From positions 1 through 62,737 of the forward strand of contig JAUYEG010000081.1 of the NCBI GenBank assembly GCA_030691505.1: a DNA stretch of 62,737 nucleotides. Direction: 5' to 3'. Under the pieces are notes generated by a model. It saw only the letters and a program-made list of their open reading frames with translations. It searched no databases and was not told where the DNA came from. This DNA is from Bacillota bacterium (lineage in GTDB: Bacteria > Bacillota > Sulfobacillia > JAUYEG01). Of this stretch, positions 1 through 8,170 are shown one piece after another (the first letter of the stretch is position 1; each line of letters starts with the position of its first letter). A program made the translations under genes and the position numbers.

Positions 1-280
1 CGCCCGATACGCGGTCATCAGGGGGCTCTCGGAGGTGAGCAGCCTGGCCGGGTCCTCGCCGCTTGACCAGACAAGATGGACGTGAAGGTCGATAAGACCG
101 GGTATGACCCACTTCTCGCGGCAGTCGATCACGGTTGCGCCAGTGCGGCTGCTCTCGCCCTCGAAAGCTGATGCGGGGCCGACGTTGTGGATAGTCTCCC
201 CCTCTACTGCCACCGAGCGGGCGGGTAGAACCTCGCCCCCCGAGCCTGGCCAAATAGAGGCGTTGTGCAGAATAAGCACG
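1..280 (-). CDS. Amidohydrolase, N-terminal fragment cut by the window edge
   Basis: The reverse strand reads from a GTG at 280 without a stop to base 1, giving about 93 residues. The fragment has the small beta-sandwich start typical of the amidohydrolase superfamily, with a substituted-hydantoinase-like opening (LILHNASIWPGSGGEVL), and then the metal-binding strand VIPGLIDLHVHL, whose HxH pair would bind the catalytic metal. A ribosome site (AGGGGGG) sits seven bases before the GTG, which supports this start. The family includes imidazolonepropionase-like, prolidase-like and cytosine-deaminase-like enzymes; the substrate cannot be told from this part. It is transcribed away from the acetyltransferase remnant on its right. 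Confidence 0.8.
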
Positions 281-484
281 TTGCTGCCCCCCTAACGGGT
301 CCGTTGGCGCACGTCTTGGACCAGGATCGGCCGGTCTCCTGCTGCCCGGCTTGGGGACGAGCGCAGGTTTTCGCCGCATCACCCGGTCGTCTGATCAAGC
401 TCTTGCGTGGCGCCCTCAGTGAAGGCACAATTGGCGTGCGCGCAGCGAGGCACGCGACCACCCTGTAGGGGAGGGCCTTCAGGC

Positions 485-1283
485 ATGCCCATTTCGCTCC
501 GGCCGTACGGGCGCCAGGGGGATTTCGAGCTCGTCGGCCGCTTCCTCGTGGACCACTACCTTCCCGGAAACCAGGACGGTAACTGGCTGCAGCCGGTGTG
601 GGCATACATGCACTCTCACCCCGGCCTCAACCAGGCCTGTCTCGACCATATCGGCATCTGAACGGCGCCTTTCTGCTCCCGCCGTCGGAGGCGGCACGGT
701 TTTCAGGGCTTTCATCTTTGAGCACGACCGCGAGTTCGCGGCCATGGCGGAGTCGCGGGGATTCCGCCGCCGGGAGGACGGCGCAAGGCCGATGGCCAAG
801 CTTGAGGTCACGGGGCCGGTCGCCGTGCCCGCCCCGCGGGAGGGTTTCCGCCTCAAGAGCCTGGCCGATGACAACGATATCCGCAAGGTCCACCGGGTGA
901 TGTGGCGGGGTTTCAACCATACCGGTGAGCCGCCGGAGGAAGGCCTTGCGTGGCGGGTGCAAATGCAGTCCGGGCCCAATTTCCGGAAGGACCTCAACAT
1001 CGTCGTGGAGGCCCCCGACGGCAACTTCGTTGCCTATGCGGGGCTGTGGTACGAGCCCTCTAACCGGATCGCCTACGTGGAGCCGGTCGCGACCGACCCG
1101 GACTACCGGCGCATGGGTCTTGGCCGGGCGGCAGTGCTGGAAGGGGTCCGCCGGTGCGCTGAGCTCGGCGCCACCGTGGCCTACGTGGGGTCCGGGCAGC
1201 CTTTCTACCTTGCCATCGGGTTTAGGAAGCTGTCCAGGCACGTGTGCTGGGTCAAGATGAATCCGGGCAAAGGGCCCGAATAA
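485..1283 (+). pseudogene. GNAT acetyltransferase with internal deletion and frameshift
   Basis: The first part (485-661) encodes the normal N-terminus of a two-lobed GNAT protein (MPISLRPYGRQGDFELVGRF through NQACLDHIGI) and then hits a TGA at 659. Homologous sequence resumes in another frame near 705 (AFIFEHDREFAAMAESRGF) and continues to 1283 with a well-preserved GNAT core, including VEPVATDPDYRRMGLGRAAV, the acetyl-CoA pyrophosphate loop. Compared with the usual family protein of about 300 residues, some 50-60 residues between the two parts are missing and the frame has moved. The C-terminal lobe could still be translated from the ATG at 744 (179 residues), so partial function is possible, but the gene as a whole looks broken. 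Confidence 0.75.
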
Positions 1284-1343
1284 AGCCGCCCTTCCATGCG
1301 TCTTTGGGTGTAGGAGTAGCGCAACCGTTCAGGAGGCATATGG

Positions 1344-1880
1344 GTGACCGAGCACGTCGATGCCAGGACCCTGGCGGCGGTCGAGCAGGCCGGAGCCCTG
1401 GCCGCGCTTGCCGAGAGCCATTACCCGTGGGTGCGCCGCATGTGCGCCGCTCTGGCCGGGAACACGGACGAGGGCCAGGAATTGGCTCAGGAAGTGATGG
1501 CTCTTGCCTGCGAGCACTTCAGCACCTTACACGATCCGCAGGCGTTCCGTCCCTGGCTGCGGGTCGTGGCGCGGCATAAGTTCATCAGTTGGCTGCGCCG
1601 GCGCCGGCACGAACAGGAGCCCATGTCCGTCGCCGCGTTGGCCACCGTGGTTGGTGCGGCAAGCGCCGGCCGCGATCTGGACCTCGAAGCCGCCGTGGCC
1701 GGCCTGCCAGGCGAGCAACGGGTGGCGCTCGTCCTCCACTACTTCCTGGGCCTCCGCTACCGGGAAATTGCCGCGGTCATGGGCTGTCCCATCGGTACCG
1801 TGATGTCGCGACTGGCCGCGGCACGGGGCAAGCTGCAGCGGGCGCTGGCGGACGAGATGTGTGGGGGTGAGACGGGATGA
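1344..1880 (+). CDS. ECF-type RNA polymerase sigma factor
   Basis: A 178-residue sigma-70 family protein of ECF size. Region 2 spans about residues 20-90 (EGQELAQEVMALACEHF, then the -10-binding helix FRPWLRVVARHKFISWLRRRR). Region 4 spans about 115-170 with the helix-turn-helix LRYREIAAVMGCPIGTVMSRLAAARGKL. Translation starts at GTG 1344, seven bases after AGGAGG at 1331-1336; an ATG at 1339 is out of frame. Its last codons overlap the next gene by four bases (ATGA), so it heads a three-gene operon with a putative anti-sigma factor and a membrane protein. Likely acts as an envelope-stress or signal-responsive sigma factor; the signal is unknown. Confidence 0.9.
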   Translation: MTEHVDARTLAAVEQAGALAALAESHYPWVRRMCAALAGNTDEGQELAQEVMALACEHFSTLHDPQAFRPWLRVVARHKFISWLRRRRHEQEPMSVAALATVVGAASAGRDLDLEAAVAGLPGEQRVALVLHYFLGLRYREIAAVMGCPIGTVMSRLAAARGKLQRALADEMCGGETG

Positions 1881-2281
1881 GACGGCTGCAGCAGAAGCGG
1901 ACCGTCGCCGCCGGAGCGGACCAGACGGAGCAGATCCTCTGGGCCATCGTGGACGGCCAGGCCATGCCGGGATCCCATGGGCGGGCCCTGCGGCTGTTGG
2001 ACTCTTCGCGCGAGGCGAAGCGGGCTGCGTTGGCCGGGCGAACGGCCCTTGACTGCCGCCTCAGGGCCTGGGCTTCGCCGATGGCGCTGCCCGTCCAACA
2101 AGCCGACCAGCCCACTCACAGTCCGCTCCTCGCAAGGCTCGCTCAGGCGCCGCTGCAGCGCATCGTCGCGCCCTCGGCCGCGCTCGGGGTGGCGCTCTTC
2201 CTGGCAGCGTTGGGGTTTAGACTAGATGGTCTGTACACGGCGGTCGCAACCCTGGTTGAAAGATGGAGGGGCCTCCAGTGA
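1877..2281 (+). CDS. Putative membrane-anchored anti-sigma factor
   Basis: A 134-residue protein starting in the ATGA overlap with the sigma gene. It has a soluble N-terminal part of about 95 residues, rich in charged residues and containing ILWAIVDGQAMPGSHGRAL, a segment like the short helical start of zinc-less anti-sigma domains. One hydrophobic segment follows at about residues 98-117 (IVAPSAALGVALFLAALGF), and then a short amphipathic tail. No HxxxCxxC zinc motif is present. The call rests on position directly after an ECF sigma gene, size and topology rather than on clear sequence identity. It would hold the sigma factor at the membrane until signalled. Confidence 0.6.
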   Translation: MRRLQQKRTVAAGADQTEQILWAIVDGQAMPGSHGRALRLLDSSREAKRAALAGRTALDCRLRAWASPMALPVQQADQPTHSPLLARLAQAPLQRIVAPSAALGVALFLAALGFRLDGLYTAVATLVERWRGLQ

Positions 2282-3354
2282 ACGCGATCCCTGCCACGCG
2301 GCGCCTGAGTGTGCCGCAGGTGATCGGCGGCCTGCTGTTTAGGCCGGCGGCGACGATGTGGAAGGTGCGCGACGAGGGGCCGCTCTGGCTCTCTCTTGTG
2401 TCCGCCGGGGTTTTGGGCGGGCTTGGGCTGAGTCAGGCAGTCTTTGTCATGATGGTTGACCGCCTCGACTATCGGTTCTGGCTCTACTGGCTGAGAGGCA
2501 TCGGAATCCTCGCGGCCCAGTTCCTCGGGACCATGCTGCTGATTCACTTTGCCGCCGTTGTGATATGGCGGGGGGGATTTGACGCCAAGGCCAGGGCAAA
2601 TGACCAAAGCCCTCCGATGCCCGCTGGAATGCGCACGCTCCTCCACCTCGGCGGGTATTGGTACCTGCCGTCAGGCCTGCTCAGTCTGACGCTGACTGGC
2701 GCCGTCTTGCTTGCCGTGCGTTCCGGATCGTCGGTCGCGGTCAAGGCAGCAGTCGTGGGGATAGTTCCGCTGTATATCGCCGGCTGGATCTGGATTGCGA
2801 TCTTTAGGCTGCGCATCGTACGCACGGTGTACCTTGGAACCTGGGGACAGGCCATCGTGATAGGTGTGATCGTGACGCTGCTCGGGAGCATGGCAGCCGG
2901 AGTCTACCGGCAGGGGCCCCCCGCGCCCGACGTGGCGATTGCGTCAGTTGACTGGGGTATCTACCGTGCTCTTGGTGCCAACCCGGCGGTCATCGAGGCT
3001 TTGGAGTCAATCCCGCAAGCATACTCACGGCTCCGGGTGATGCACCTACCCGGGCTGCCGCAACCCGGTGGCCTGGTCGCCTTCTACCGGGACCGCGAGG
3101 CGCTGCCGATCCGGAAAGGTATCCTGCTGCCGAAGCCCATCGCTATCGGCCGCGTGGTGGCGGGGCCCGGCGGGGAGGGATCTGTGGAGGGCTCAGCTCC
3201 TGTGCAGGTCCCCGAAGGATATGCCTTGATCCTGCCCGTGGGGACGATTGAGGGCCTCGTGCCTGAGCTTATCCCCCTCAAATCCGTCGCCGGCCTGGTC
3301 CCGGAGAGCGACCTCGAGCTCATGGTCCTCGTCACGCGCCTGCTGCTGCGCTGA
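2278..3354 (+). CDS. Polytopic membrane protein, Yip1-like layout
   Basis: The start is taken as GTG 2278, inside a GTGA overlap with the previous gene and seven bases after GGAGGGG; this gives 358 residues. Hydrophobic segments lie at about residues 35-58, 70-95, 130-152, 155-180 and 190-212, preceded by a cytoplasmic start (RRLSVPQVIGGLLFRPAATM) that resembles the opening of Yip1-domain proteins. The C-terminal 140 residues are soluble and probably extracytoplasmic, ending in a segment rich in LVPE repeats (EGLVPELIPLKSVAGLVPES). The third gene of the sigma operon is often the sensed or regulated membrane component. The function is not known, and the Yip1 link is tentative. Confidence 0.6.
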   Translation: MNAIPATRRLSVPQVIGGLLFRPAATMWKVRDEGPLWLSLVSAGVLGGLGLSQAVFVMMVDRLDYRFWLYWLRGIGILAAQFLGTMLLIHFAAVVIWRGGFDAKARANDQSPPMPAGMRTLLHLGGYWYLPSGLLSLTLTGAVLLAVRSGSSVAVKAAVVGIVPLYIAGWIWIAIFRLRIVRTVYLGTWGQAIVIGVIVTLLGSMAAGVYRQGPPAPDVAIASVDWGIYRALGANPAVIEALESIPQAYSRLRVMHLPGLPQPGGLVAFYRDREALPIRKGILLPKPIAIGRVVAGPGGEGSVEGSAPVQVPEGYALILPVGTIEGLVPELIPLKSVAGLVPESDLELMVLVTRLLLR

Positions 3355-3585
3355 TGGGTCAAGCAACGTAAGCAGAGCCGCCGCGTTGAGTGGCCGACGC
3401 ATATTCAGCCTCATTCATTTCTTGCATCTGATCGTGGTCGAATGCCCCAACTGCGAAAGAATGACCCTACACACCGTGAGCATAGACGAAAACAGCCCAG
3501 TGCTGGCGCGAGCGTGAAGTAGGCGGCCGCGTGGGCCGCACAACGCAAAACCCTCGGTAAGGAGGCCGGGCCCGCGCAGGTCGCC

Positions 3586-3632
3586 GTCCCTCCCGTACAG
3601 AAGTCGCAGCCATAGACCCACACGGGAGGGAC
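3586..3632 (+). promoter_or_regulatory. Inverted repeat covering the gcvPA ribosome site
   Basis: A perfect 11-base inverted repeat (GTCCCTCCCGT at 3586-3596 and ACGGGAGGGAC at 3622-3632) encloses a 25-base loop. The right arm contains the GGGAGGG Shine-Dalgarno sequence of the gene starting at GTG 3637. In the messenger RNA this hairpin would hide the ribosome site, so translation may depend on melting it or on a competing structure or ligand. No glycine-riboswitch core was recognised upstream. Confidence 0.6.
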
Positions 3633-3636
3633 AGCC

Positions 3637-5034
3637 GTGGCCGCGCCGCGCAACTCCGCGCACCCGTACATTCCCAACTCCGCCCCTCGCGTCAGGCAAG
3701 AGATGATGCGGGAGCTCGACATCAACAGCATGGAGGAGCTGTTTGCCGATATTCCGGACCGGCTCAGGCTGAAACGGCCGCTTAACCTGCCCGGCCCCCT
3801 TTCCGAACTTGACCTGGTACGTCACGTGAAGCGGCTGCTCTCCCAGAATAGGCCGTGCGGCGACGAACTCCTCAGCTTCCTCGGCGGGGGATGCTGGCAG
3901 CATTTCGTGCCCGCGGTGTGCGATGAGATCGCCGGGCGCGGGGAGTTCCTCACGGCCTATACGGGCGACACGTACGAGGACCACGGGAGATGGCAGGCCC
4001 TGTTCGAGTTCGCCAGCCTCCTGGGCGAGCTCTTGAATATGGAGGTTGTGAGCACGCCCACCTACGACTGGGGGCAGGCCGCGGCCACGTCGATGCGCAT
4101 GGCCGGGCGGGCGACCGGCCGGAGCGAGGTCCTTGTCCCGCGTCACGTCAGCCCCGAGCGGCTGGCTATCTTCAGGACCTATCTCCATCCCTACATGAGC
4201 GTAACGCTATTCGACGAGGAGCCGTCCGGCCAGGTCTGCCCGGCGAGCATCGAGCCGCTGCTCGCGGCCGAGACCGCCGCAGTCTACGTCGAAAACCCCT
4301 CGTATCTCGGCGTCATCCAGACAAGCGGCGGGCAGATAGCCCACGCGGCACACAATGCCGGCGCGCTGTTCCTGGTCGGGGCCGACCCCTCGTCGCTCGG
4401 CGTGCTGGCGCCGCCCGCCGACTACGGGGCGGACATCGTCTCGGGTGACTTGCAGCCCCTGGGCATCCATATGAACTACGGCGGCGGGCTGGCCGGCTTC
4501 ATCGCGACGCGGGATGAGCCGCGGCTGGTCATGGAGTTGCCCACGCGGCTCGTCGGCATCGCTGGGACGGGCGTTGAGGGCGAGTACGGTTTCGGCGAGG
4601 TGGCCTTTGGACGGACCTCGTTTATCGGGCGGGAGAAGGGCAAGGAGTACGTGGGCACCGGGACCAACCTGTGGGGCATCACGGCAGGCGTGTACCTGGC
4701 CTTAATGGGACCGGAGGGCATGCGCCAGCTCGGCGAGGGCATCATGCAGCGGACCCGCTACGCGATGGAGCGGCTGGCGGCGGTGCCGGGGCTCAGCATC
4801 CTGGCGCAGCGCGAGCCGCATTTCAAGGAGTTCGTGGTGTGTTTCAACGGAACCGGCGCGTCCGTCGCGGAGGTCAACGCCGCCCTGCTGCGGGAGGGCA
4901 TCCTTGGGGGCCGGGACCTGTCGGCGGACTTCCCCGAGCTGGGGCAGAGCGCGCTGTACTGCGCGACCGAGGTGCACCGGCAGGCCGACATGGACCGGCT
5001 TGTCGAGGCTCTTCGGGGGGCGGTGGGCGCATGA
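3637..5034 (+). CDS. gcvPA: Glycine dehydrogenase (decarboxylating) subunit 1-like protein, divergent
   Basis: 465 residues, the size of the N-terminal half of the split P-protein of the glycine cleavage system. Family features include YIPNS near residue 11, SMEELFADIPDRLRLKRPLNLP near 32, and the C-terminal GTNLWGITAGVYLALMGPEG. Several normally invariant stretches differ: the family YDHYIP is CWQHFVP, and the YTPYQPEISQG loop is YTGDTYEDHGRWQ. The start is GTG 3637, six bases after GGGAGGG. It overlaps the next gene by four bases, and the pair should form an alpha-beta heterodimer. No gcvT, gcvH or lpd gene is nearby, so the pair may act on a different amino acid or partner protein; that is inference. 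Confidence 0.8.
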   Translation: MAAPRNSAHPYIPNSAPRVRQEMMRELDINSMEELFADIPDRLRLKRPLNLPGPLSELDLVRHVKRLLSQNRPCGDELLSFLGGGCWQHFVPAVCDEIAGRGEFLTAYTGDTYEDHGRWQALFEFASLLGELLNMEVVSTPTYDWGQAAATSMRMAGRATGRSEVLVPRHVSPERLAIFRTYLHPYMSVTLFDEEPSGQVCPASIEPLLAAETAAVYVENPSYLGVIQTSGGQIAHAAHNAGALFLVGADPSSLGVLAPPADYGADIVSGDLQPLGIHMNYGGGLAGFIATRDEPRLVMELPTRLVGIAGTGVEGEYGFGEVAFGRTSFIGREKGKEYVGTGTNLWGITAGVYLALMGPEGMRQLGEGIMQRTRYAMERLAAVPGLSILAQREPHFKEFVVCFNGTGASVAEVNAALLREGILGGRDLSADFPELGQSALYCATEVHRQADMDRLVEALRGAVGA

Positions 5035-6584
5035 AGCCGAGACAGCCCCGGCAGGCGGCCTGGAACGAGCCCATCATCATGGAACTGGGCACGCCCGGCG
5101 AAAGGGGAGTGCTCCTCCCGGAGGTCGAGCCTGAGGTGGCGGCGATCGCCGGCGACGTCCTCGGCATGCTGCCCGATGGCGTGCGGCGCGCGGCTCCCCC
5201 CAATCTGCCTGAGATATCCCAGTACAGCGTGCTGAGGCACTACGTGCGGCTGTCGCAGGAGACCATGGGGAACGACGTCGGCGTGGACATGGGCAAGGGC
5301 ACGTGCACCCTCAAGTACAGCCCTAAGGTGCAGGAGCATATGGCGAGGGTGCCTGAGCTCACCGAACTGCACCCCCTGCAGGCGGTCGAGACCGTGCAGG
5401 GCCTGCTGCAGATCCTGTACGAGTTCGAGCGGATGATGAAAGAGATCTCGGGCATGGACCGGTTCAGTTTCCAGCCGGGGGGCGGTTCGCAGGCGATCTA
5501 CGCGAATGCCCTGATCGTGCGCGCGTACCACGAGTCGCGCGGGGAGTTCGGGCCCGGGAAGAAGGACCAGGTACTGACCACGATCTTTTCCCACCCGGCC
5601 AACGCGGCCTGCCCGCGGACCGCGGGCTTCGAGGTGGTCACGCTGCGGCCCGGGCCGGACGGATATCCGGACCTGGCCGACGTCAGGCGGCAGGTTTCCG
5701 AGCGAACGGCCGGCCTGTTCATCACCAACCCCGAGGACAGCGGCATTTTCAACCCGGGGATTGACGATCTGGTGCGGGTCGTCAAGGACGCGGGCGGCAT
5801 CTGCGTGTACGACCAGGCCAACGCCAACGGGCTGCTGGGGATAACGAGGGCCCGCGAGGCCGGTTTCGACCTCTGTCATTTCAACCTGCACAAGACGTTC
5901 TCGTCGCCACACGGGTCCGGCGGGCCGGGCTCGGGCGCGAGCGGCGCAACGGGGGAGTTGGCCAGGTACCTGCCGGTCCCGACGGTTGAGTACGACGCCG
6001 CCGGCAGGCGCTACTGGCTCAACTACGACAGGCCGGACAGCATCGGCAAGGTCAGGCAGTTTCACGGGGCGGTGCAGGGGGTGCTGAGGGCGTACATGTG
6101 GGTGCTGGGCCTTGGTGCCGAAGGGCTCAAGGCCGTGGCCGAGACCGCCGTCCTCAACAACAACTACCTGCTCAAGAAGATGCTCGAGATCCGGGGCGTC
6201 GGGATCCCGTATGCGCACAGGCGTCGTATCGAGCAGGTCAGGTACTCGCTGCGGCAGCTCATGGACGAAACCGGCGTGAGCACACACGACGTCCGCGCCC
6301 GGGTGACGGACTTCGCCACGCACTACTGGACCAGCCACCACCCGTTCGTGGTGCCCGAGCCGGCGACGTTCGAGCCGACCGAGTCCAGCTCAAAGGAGGA
6401 CCTCGACTGGTACGCCGCGGTGATCAGGCAGGTGTGCGAGGAGGCCTACTCGGAGCCTGACCGGGTCAAGACCGCTCCCCATCAGGCGCCGGTGCACAAG
6501 GTTGACGCGAGCGCGTTTGATGACCCGGACAGGTGGGCGATGACGTGGCGGGCGTTTCTGCGGAAACGCGGGGAGCCCTGCTGA
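5031..6584 (+). CDS. gcvPB: Glycine dehydrogenase (decarboxylating) subunit 2-like protein, divergent
   Basis: 517 residues from the ATG in the ATGA overlap. The PLP-binding lysine is present in CHFNLHKTFSSPHG, followed by the glycine-rich loop and PTESSSKEDLD near the end, as in GcvPB. Key departures from the family are GVDMGKGTCTLKYSPKV where GFYPLGSCTMKYNPKV is usual, and FSHPANAACPRTAGFEV in place of the near-invariant SAHGTNPASAAMAGF. The protein is also longer than the usual 480-500 residues. The fold and cofactor are therefore secure, but the substrate pocket is altered. Together with the preceding subunit and the missing T, H and L genes, this suggests a PLP decarboxylase-type enzyme outside standard glycine cleavage. 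Confidence 0.8.
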   Translation: MKPRQPRQAAWNEPIIMELGTPGERGVLLPEVEPEVAAIAGDVLGMLPDGVRRAAPPNLPEISQYSVLRHYVRLSQETMGNDVGVDMGKGTCTLKYSPKVQEHMARVPELTELHPLQAVETVQGLLQILYEFERMMKEISGMDRFSFQPGGGSQAIYANALIVRAYHESRGEFGPGKKDQVLTTIFSHPANAACPRTAGFEVVTLRPGPDGYPDLADVRRQVSERTAGLFITNPEDSGIFNPGIDDLVRVVKDAGGICVYDQANANGLLGITRAREAGFDLCHFNLHKTFSSPHGSGGPGSGASGATGELARYLPVPTVEYDAAGRRYWLNYDRPDSIGKVRQFHGAVQGVLRAYMWVLGLGAEGLKAVAETAVLNNNYLLKKMLEIRGVGIPYAHRRRIEQVRYSLRQLMDETGVSTHDVRARVTDFATHYWTSHHPFVVPEPATFEPTESSSKEDLDWYAAVIRQVCEEAYSEPDRVKTAPHQAPVHKVDASAFDDPDRWAMTWRAFLRKRGEPC

Positions 6585-6790
6585 ATTGCCATTCGGTCAG
6601 GGTCGGCAAGCGGGGAGCTGTGATCATACCGGGATCTCTTCGCAAGAGCTTCGGCATCGAAGAAGGCTCCCTTTTGATAGCCGAAGCGCGTCCGGAGGGC
6701 ATCCTTCTGCGCCCCGCCGCCATCTATCCTGTTGAGGTTTACACCGTGGAGCGTAAGGCGGAGTTTCTGCTCGACAACGCTGGCATCCAA
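6533..6790 (+). pseudogene. AbrB-type antitoxin remnant
   Basis: In a frame overlapping the end of the previous gene, a swapped-hairpin AbrB/MazE domain is readable (VRVGKRGAVIIPGSLRKSFGIEEG, then LLRPAAIYPVEVYTVERKAEFLLDNA). Such antitoxins pair with PIN-domain toxins. After the EFLLDNA segment, homology stops at about base 6782, and the frame runs on as unrelated sequence to 6877. The start codon is uncertain: GTG at 6533 or 6545 would overlap the preceding gene. The DNA-binding half is complete, so it might still bind its operator, but the toxin-binding tail is lost. Confidence 0.6.
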
Positions 6791-6791
6791 T

Positions 6792-7115
6792 GGGCGGGCG
6801 GTGCTGCTGACATCGGCGTACGCGTGGGAGGAGGCACGGCGCAATCATGGGGGTCCGGACCAGCTCGTAAGGCTTGAGGCCGCCGGCAAGATAGTGACGG
6901 TTGTCTCCGAAGCCCCGGCCACGCTGCCCTGTCCCCTCAGTTTGGCTGACAAGGACCGTCCCGTGCTGCTTACAGCTCTGCAGGCAGGGGCTACCCATTT
7001 CCTGACCGGGGACCGGCGGCACTTCGGTGCTTTCTATGGAAAGGCTGTCGGCGGTATGCTGATCTGTTCACCGGCGGATTTCTTGTGCGTCGTGCCTCCG
7101 CAAACACATACTTAA
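6792..7115 (+). pseudogene. PIN-domain toxin remnant, N-terminus missing
   Basis: In a different frame from the antitoxin remnant, sequence from about 6792 reads as the last two thirds of a VapC-like PIN nuclease (VLLTSAYAWEEARRN, KDRPVLLTALQAGATHFLTGDRRHFG, VGGMLICSPADFL). The first strand, which normally carries the initial metal-binding aspartate (LDANVLF type), is absent, and the segment joins directly to the truncated antitoxin. The C-terminal acidic residues KD and GD remain. A single deletion of the antitoxin tail and toxin head explains both remnants. The product should not be an active ribonuclease. Confidence 0.65.
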
Positions 7116-7223
7116 CATCTTGAAGTTATCATGCATGAGGAAACTGCACAAAAGCGTGAATAGACGGGCTATCTGGGTCAGGTCCGATCGGCCTCGCCCG
7201 GCGGCTTGTGAGGGGAGCGACCC

Positions 7224-7886
7224 GTGATGGCCAGGCGCGTGATCGCGGTAACAGCCATCATAGCCATCCTTGCCTTCGCCGGCTACTGGTTTCTGTGGCG
7301 GGAAAGCGACGTCGCGGCGGTGGTCAACGGTCAGGAAATCGGCAGGGCGGACCTGAACTTGCGCGTCAACGAGGTCGCCAAACAGTACGAGTCATACGGC
7401 ATGGAAGTCACCAAGGAGACCCTGTCGGAGATTAGAGAAAGCGTGCTTGATCAGTTGGTGGTGGAGGTGCTGCTGATGCAGGCGGCAGACGCCGCCGGCA
7501 TTGCGGTGGACGAGGCGGACGTGGAGGACCAGTACCAAACGCTCCTTGCCAGCTACGAGAACGAAGAGCAGTTCGTGACCCTGCTGACCGAGTACGGTTA
7601 CACCGCCAAGACCTTTAGGGTCAGGTTGGCGGAGCAGATGGCGATTCAGCTGCTGATCGATCAGCATATCGCGGACAACGTTGATCCGGACGACCTGCAG
7701 ATCTCCGAGGCTGAGATTCGCGGGCGCTATGACTCCTACGTCGCCGAAATGGAAGAGCCGCCTGCCTTTGAAGACGTGTACGACTATCTCAAGGAAGAGC
7801 TGCTGGACGAGAAAATCCACGAATTGCAGATCATTGAGACCCTCGTGGAGGACCTGAGAGCCGCGGCGGAGATCAAGATCCCCTAG
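7224..7886 (+). CDS. SurA/PrsA-like membrane-anchored chaperone domain without PPIase domain
   Basis: 220 residues. A signal-anchor lies at residues 5-24 (VIAVTAIIAILAFAGYWFLW) and is followed by VAAVVNGQEIGRADLNLRV, the start of the SurA-N/PrsA chaperone fold, then helical segments with VLDQLVVEVLLMQAADAAGI and VRLAEQMAIQLLIDQHI. PrsA foldases normally continue with a parvulin domain of about 100 residues and a second chaperone part; here the protein passes straight to a short helical tail. It would sit outside the membrane and bind unfolded exported proteins. The start may be GTG 7224 or ATG 7227; GGGGAG at 7212-7217 fits both. Strongly acidic composition. Confidence 0.75.
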   Translation: MMARRVIAVTAIIAILAFAGYWFLWRESDVAAVVNGQEIGRADLNLRVNEVAKQYESYGMEVTKETLSEIRESVLDQLVVEVLLMQAADAAGIAVDEADVEDQYQTLLASYENEEQFVTLLTEYGYTAKTFRVRLAEQMAIQLLIDQHIADNVDPDDLQISEAEIRGRYDSYVAEMEEPPAFEDVYDYLKEELLDEKIHELQIIETLVEDLRAAAEIKIP

Positions 7887-7918
7887 ACGGGAGTAGACCC
7901 GGCGCTTGCGGGGCGAGC

Positions 7919-8098
7919 CCTTCCCGCGGCCATCTCGTCTGGCTCTTGTTTGATTCCCAGACAGGTCACGAGCTCTCCGTCCGCCGTCCCGCGTTGGTTG
8001 TCTCGCCCGCCGTGTACAACGTGCGTTCGGATCTCGGGCTGCTTTGCCCCATCACCTCAAGGATTGAGGGATACCCGTTTGAGATGATGGTGGGGTCC
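7919..8098 (+). pseudogene. MazF/PemK toxin remnant (N-terminal half)
   Basis: Reading from about 7919 gives SRGHLVWLLFDSQTGHELSV, then RRPALVVSPAVYNVRSDLGL and LCPITSRIEGYPFE. This matches the first half of MazF-type mRNA interferases, including the RRPALVVSP core and the CPITS strand. The second half of the toxin (with VLADQVRSLDW) is missing. The frame runs on into the downstream CapA gene without a stop, so the remnant looks like an N-terminal extension of that gene. No start codon with a ribosome site is evident. Confidence 0.6.
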
Positions 8099-8170
8099 AG
8101 CCGCAGGCCATTTGACATGCCGTGGCCAATACCTGGGGCATACCGCTTTCGCAGTCGAGGAGGCCCGGCG

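Noticed and set aside
3355-3636. Glycine riboswitch before the GcvP-like genes, and a small ORF with CPNC (about 3421-3517)
   Set aside because: The conserved riboswitch core was not found; only the ribosome-site hairpin is clear. The small ORF has no ribosome site and too few residues to support a gene.
4758-6341. A 527-residue open frame on the minus strand opposite the GcvP-like genes
   Set aside because: It is antisense to well-supported motifs; high G+C removes stops on the opposite strand, and no ribosome site or family motif is seen.
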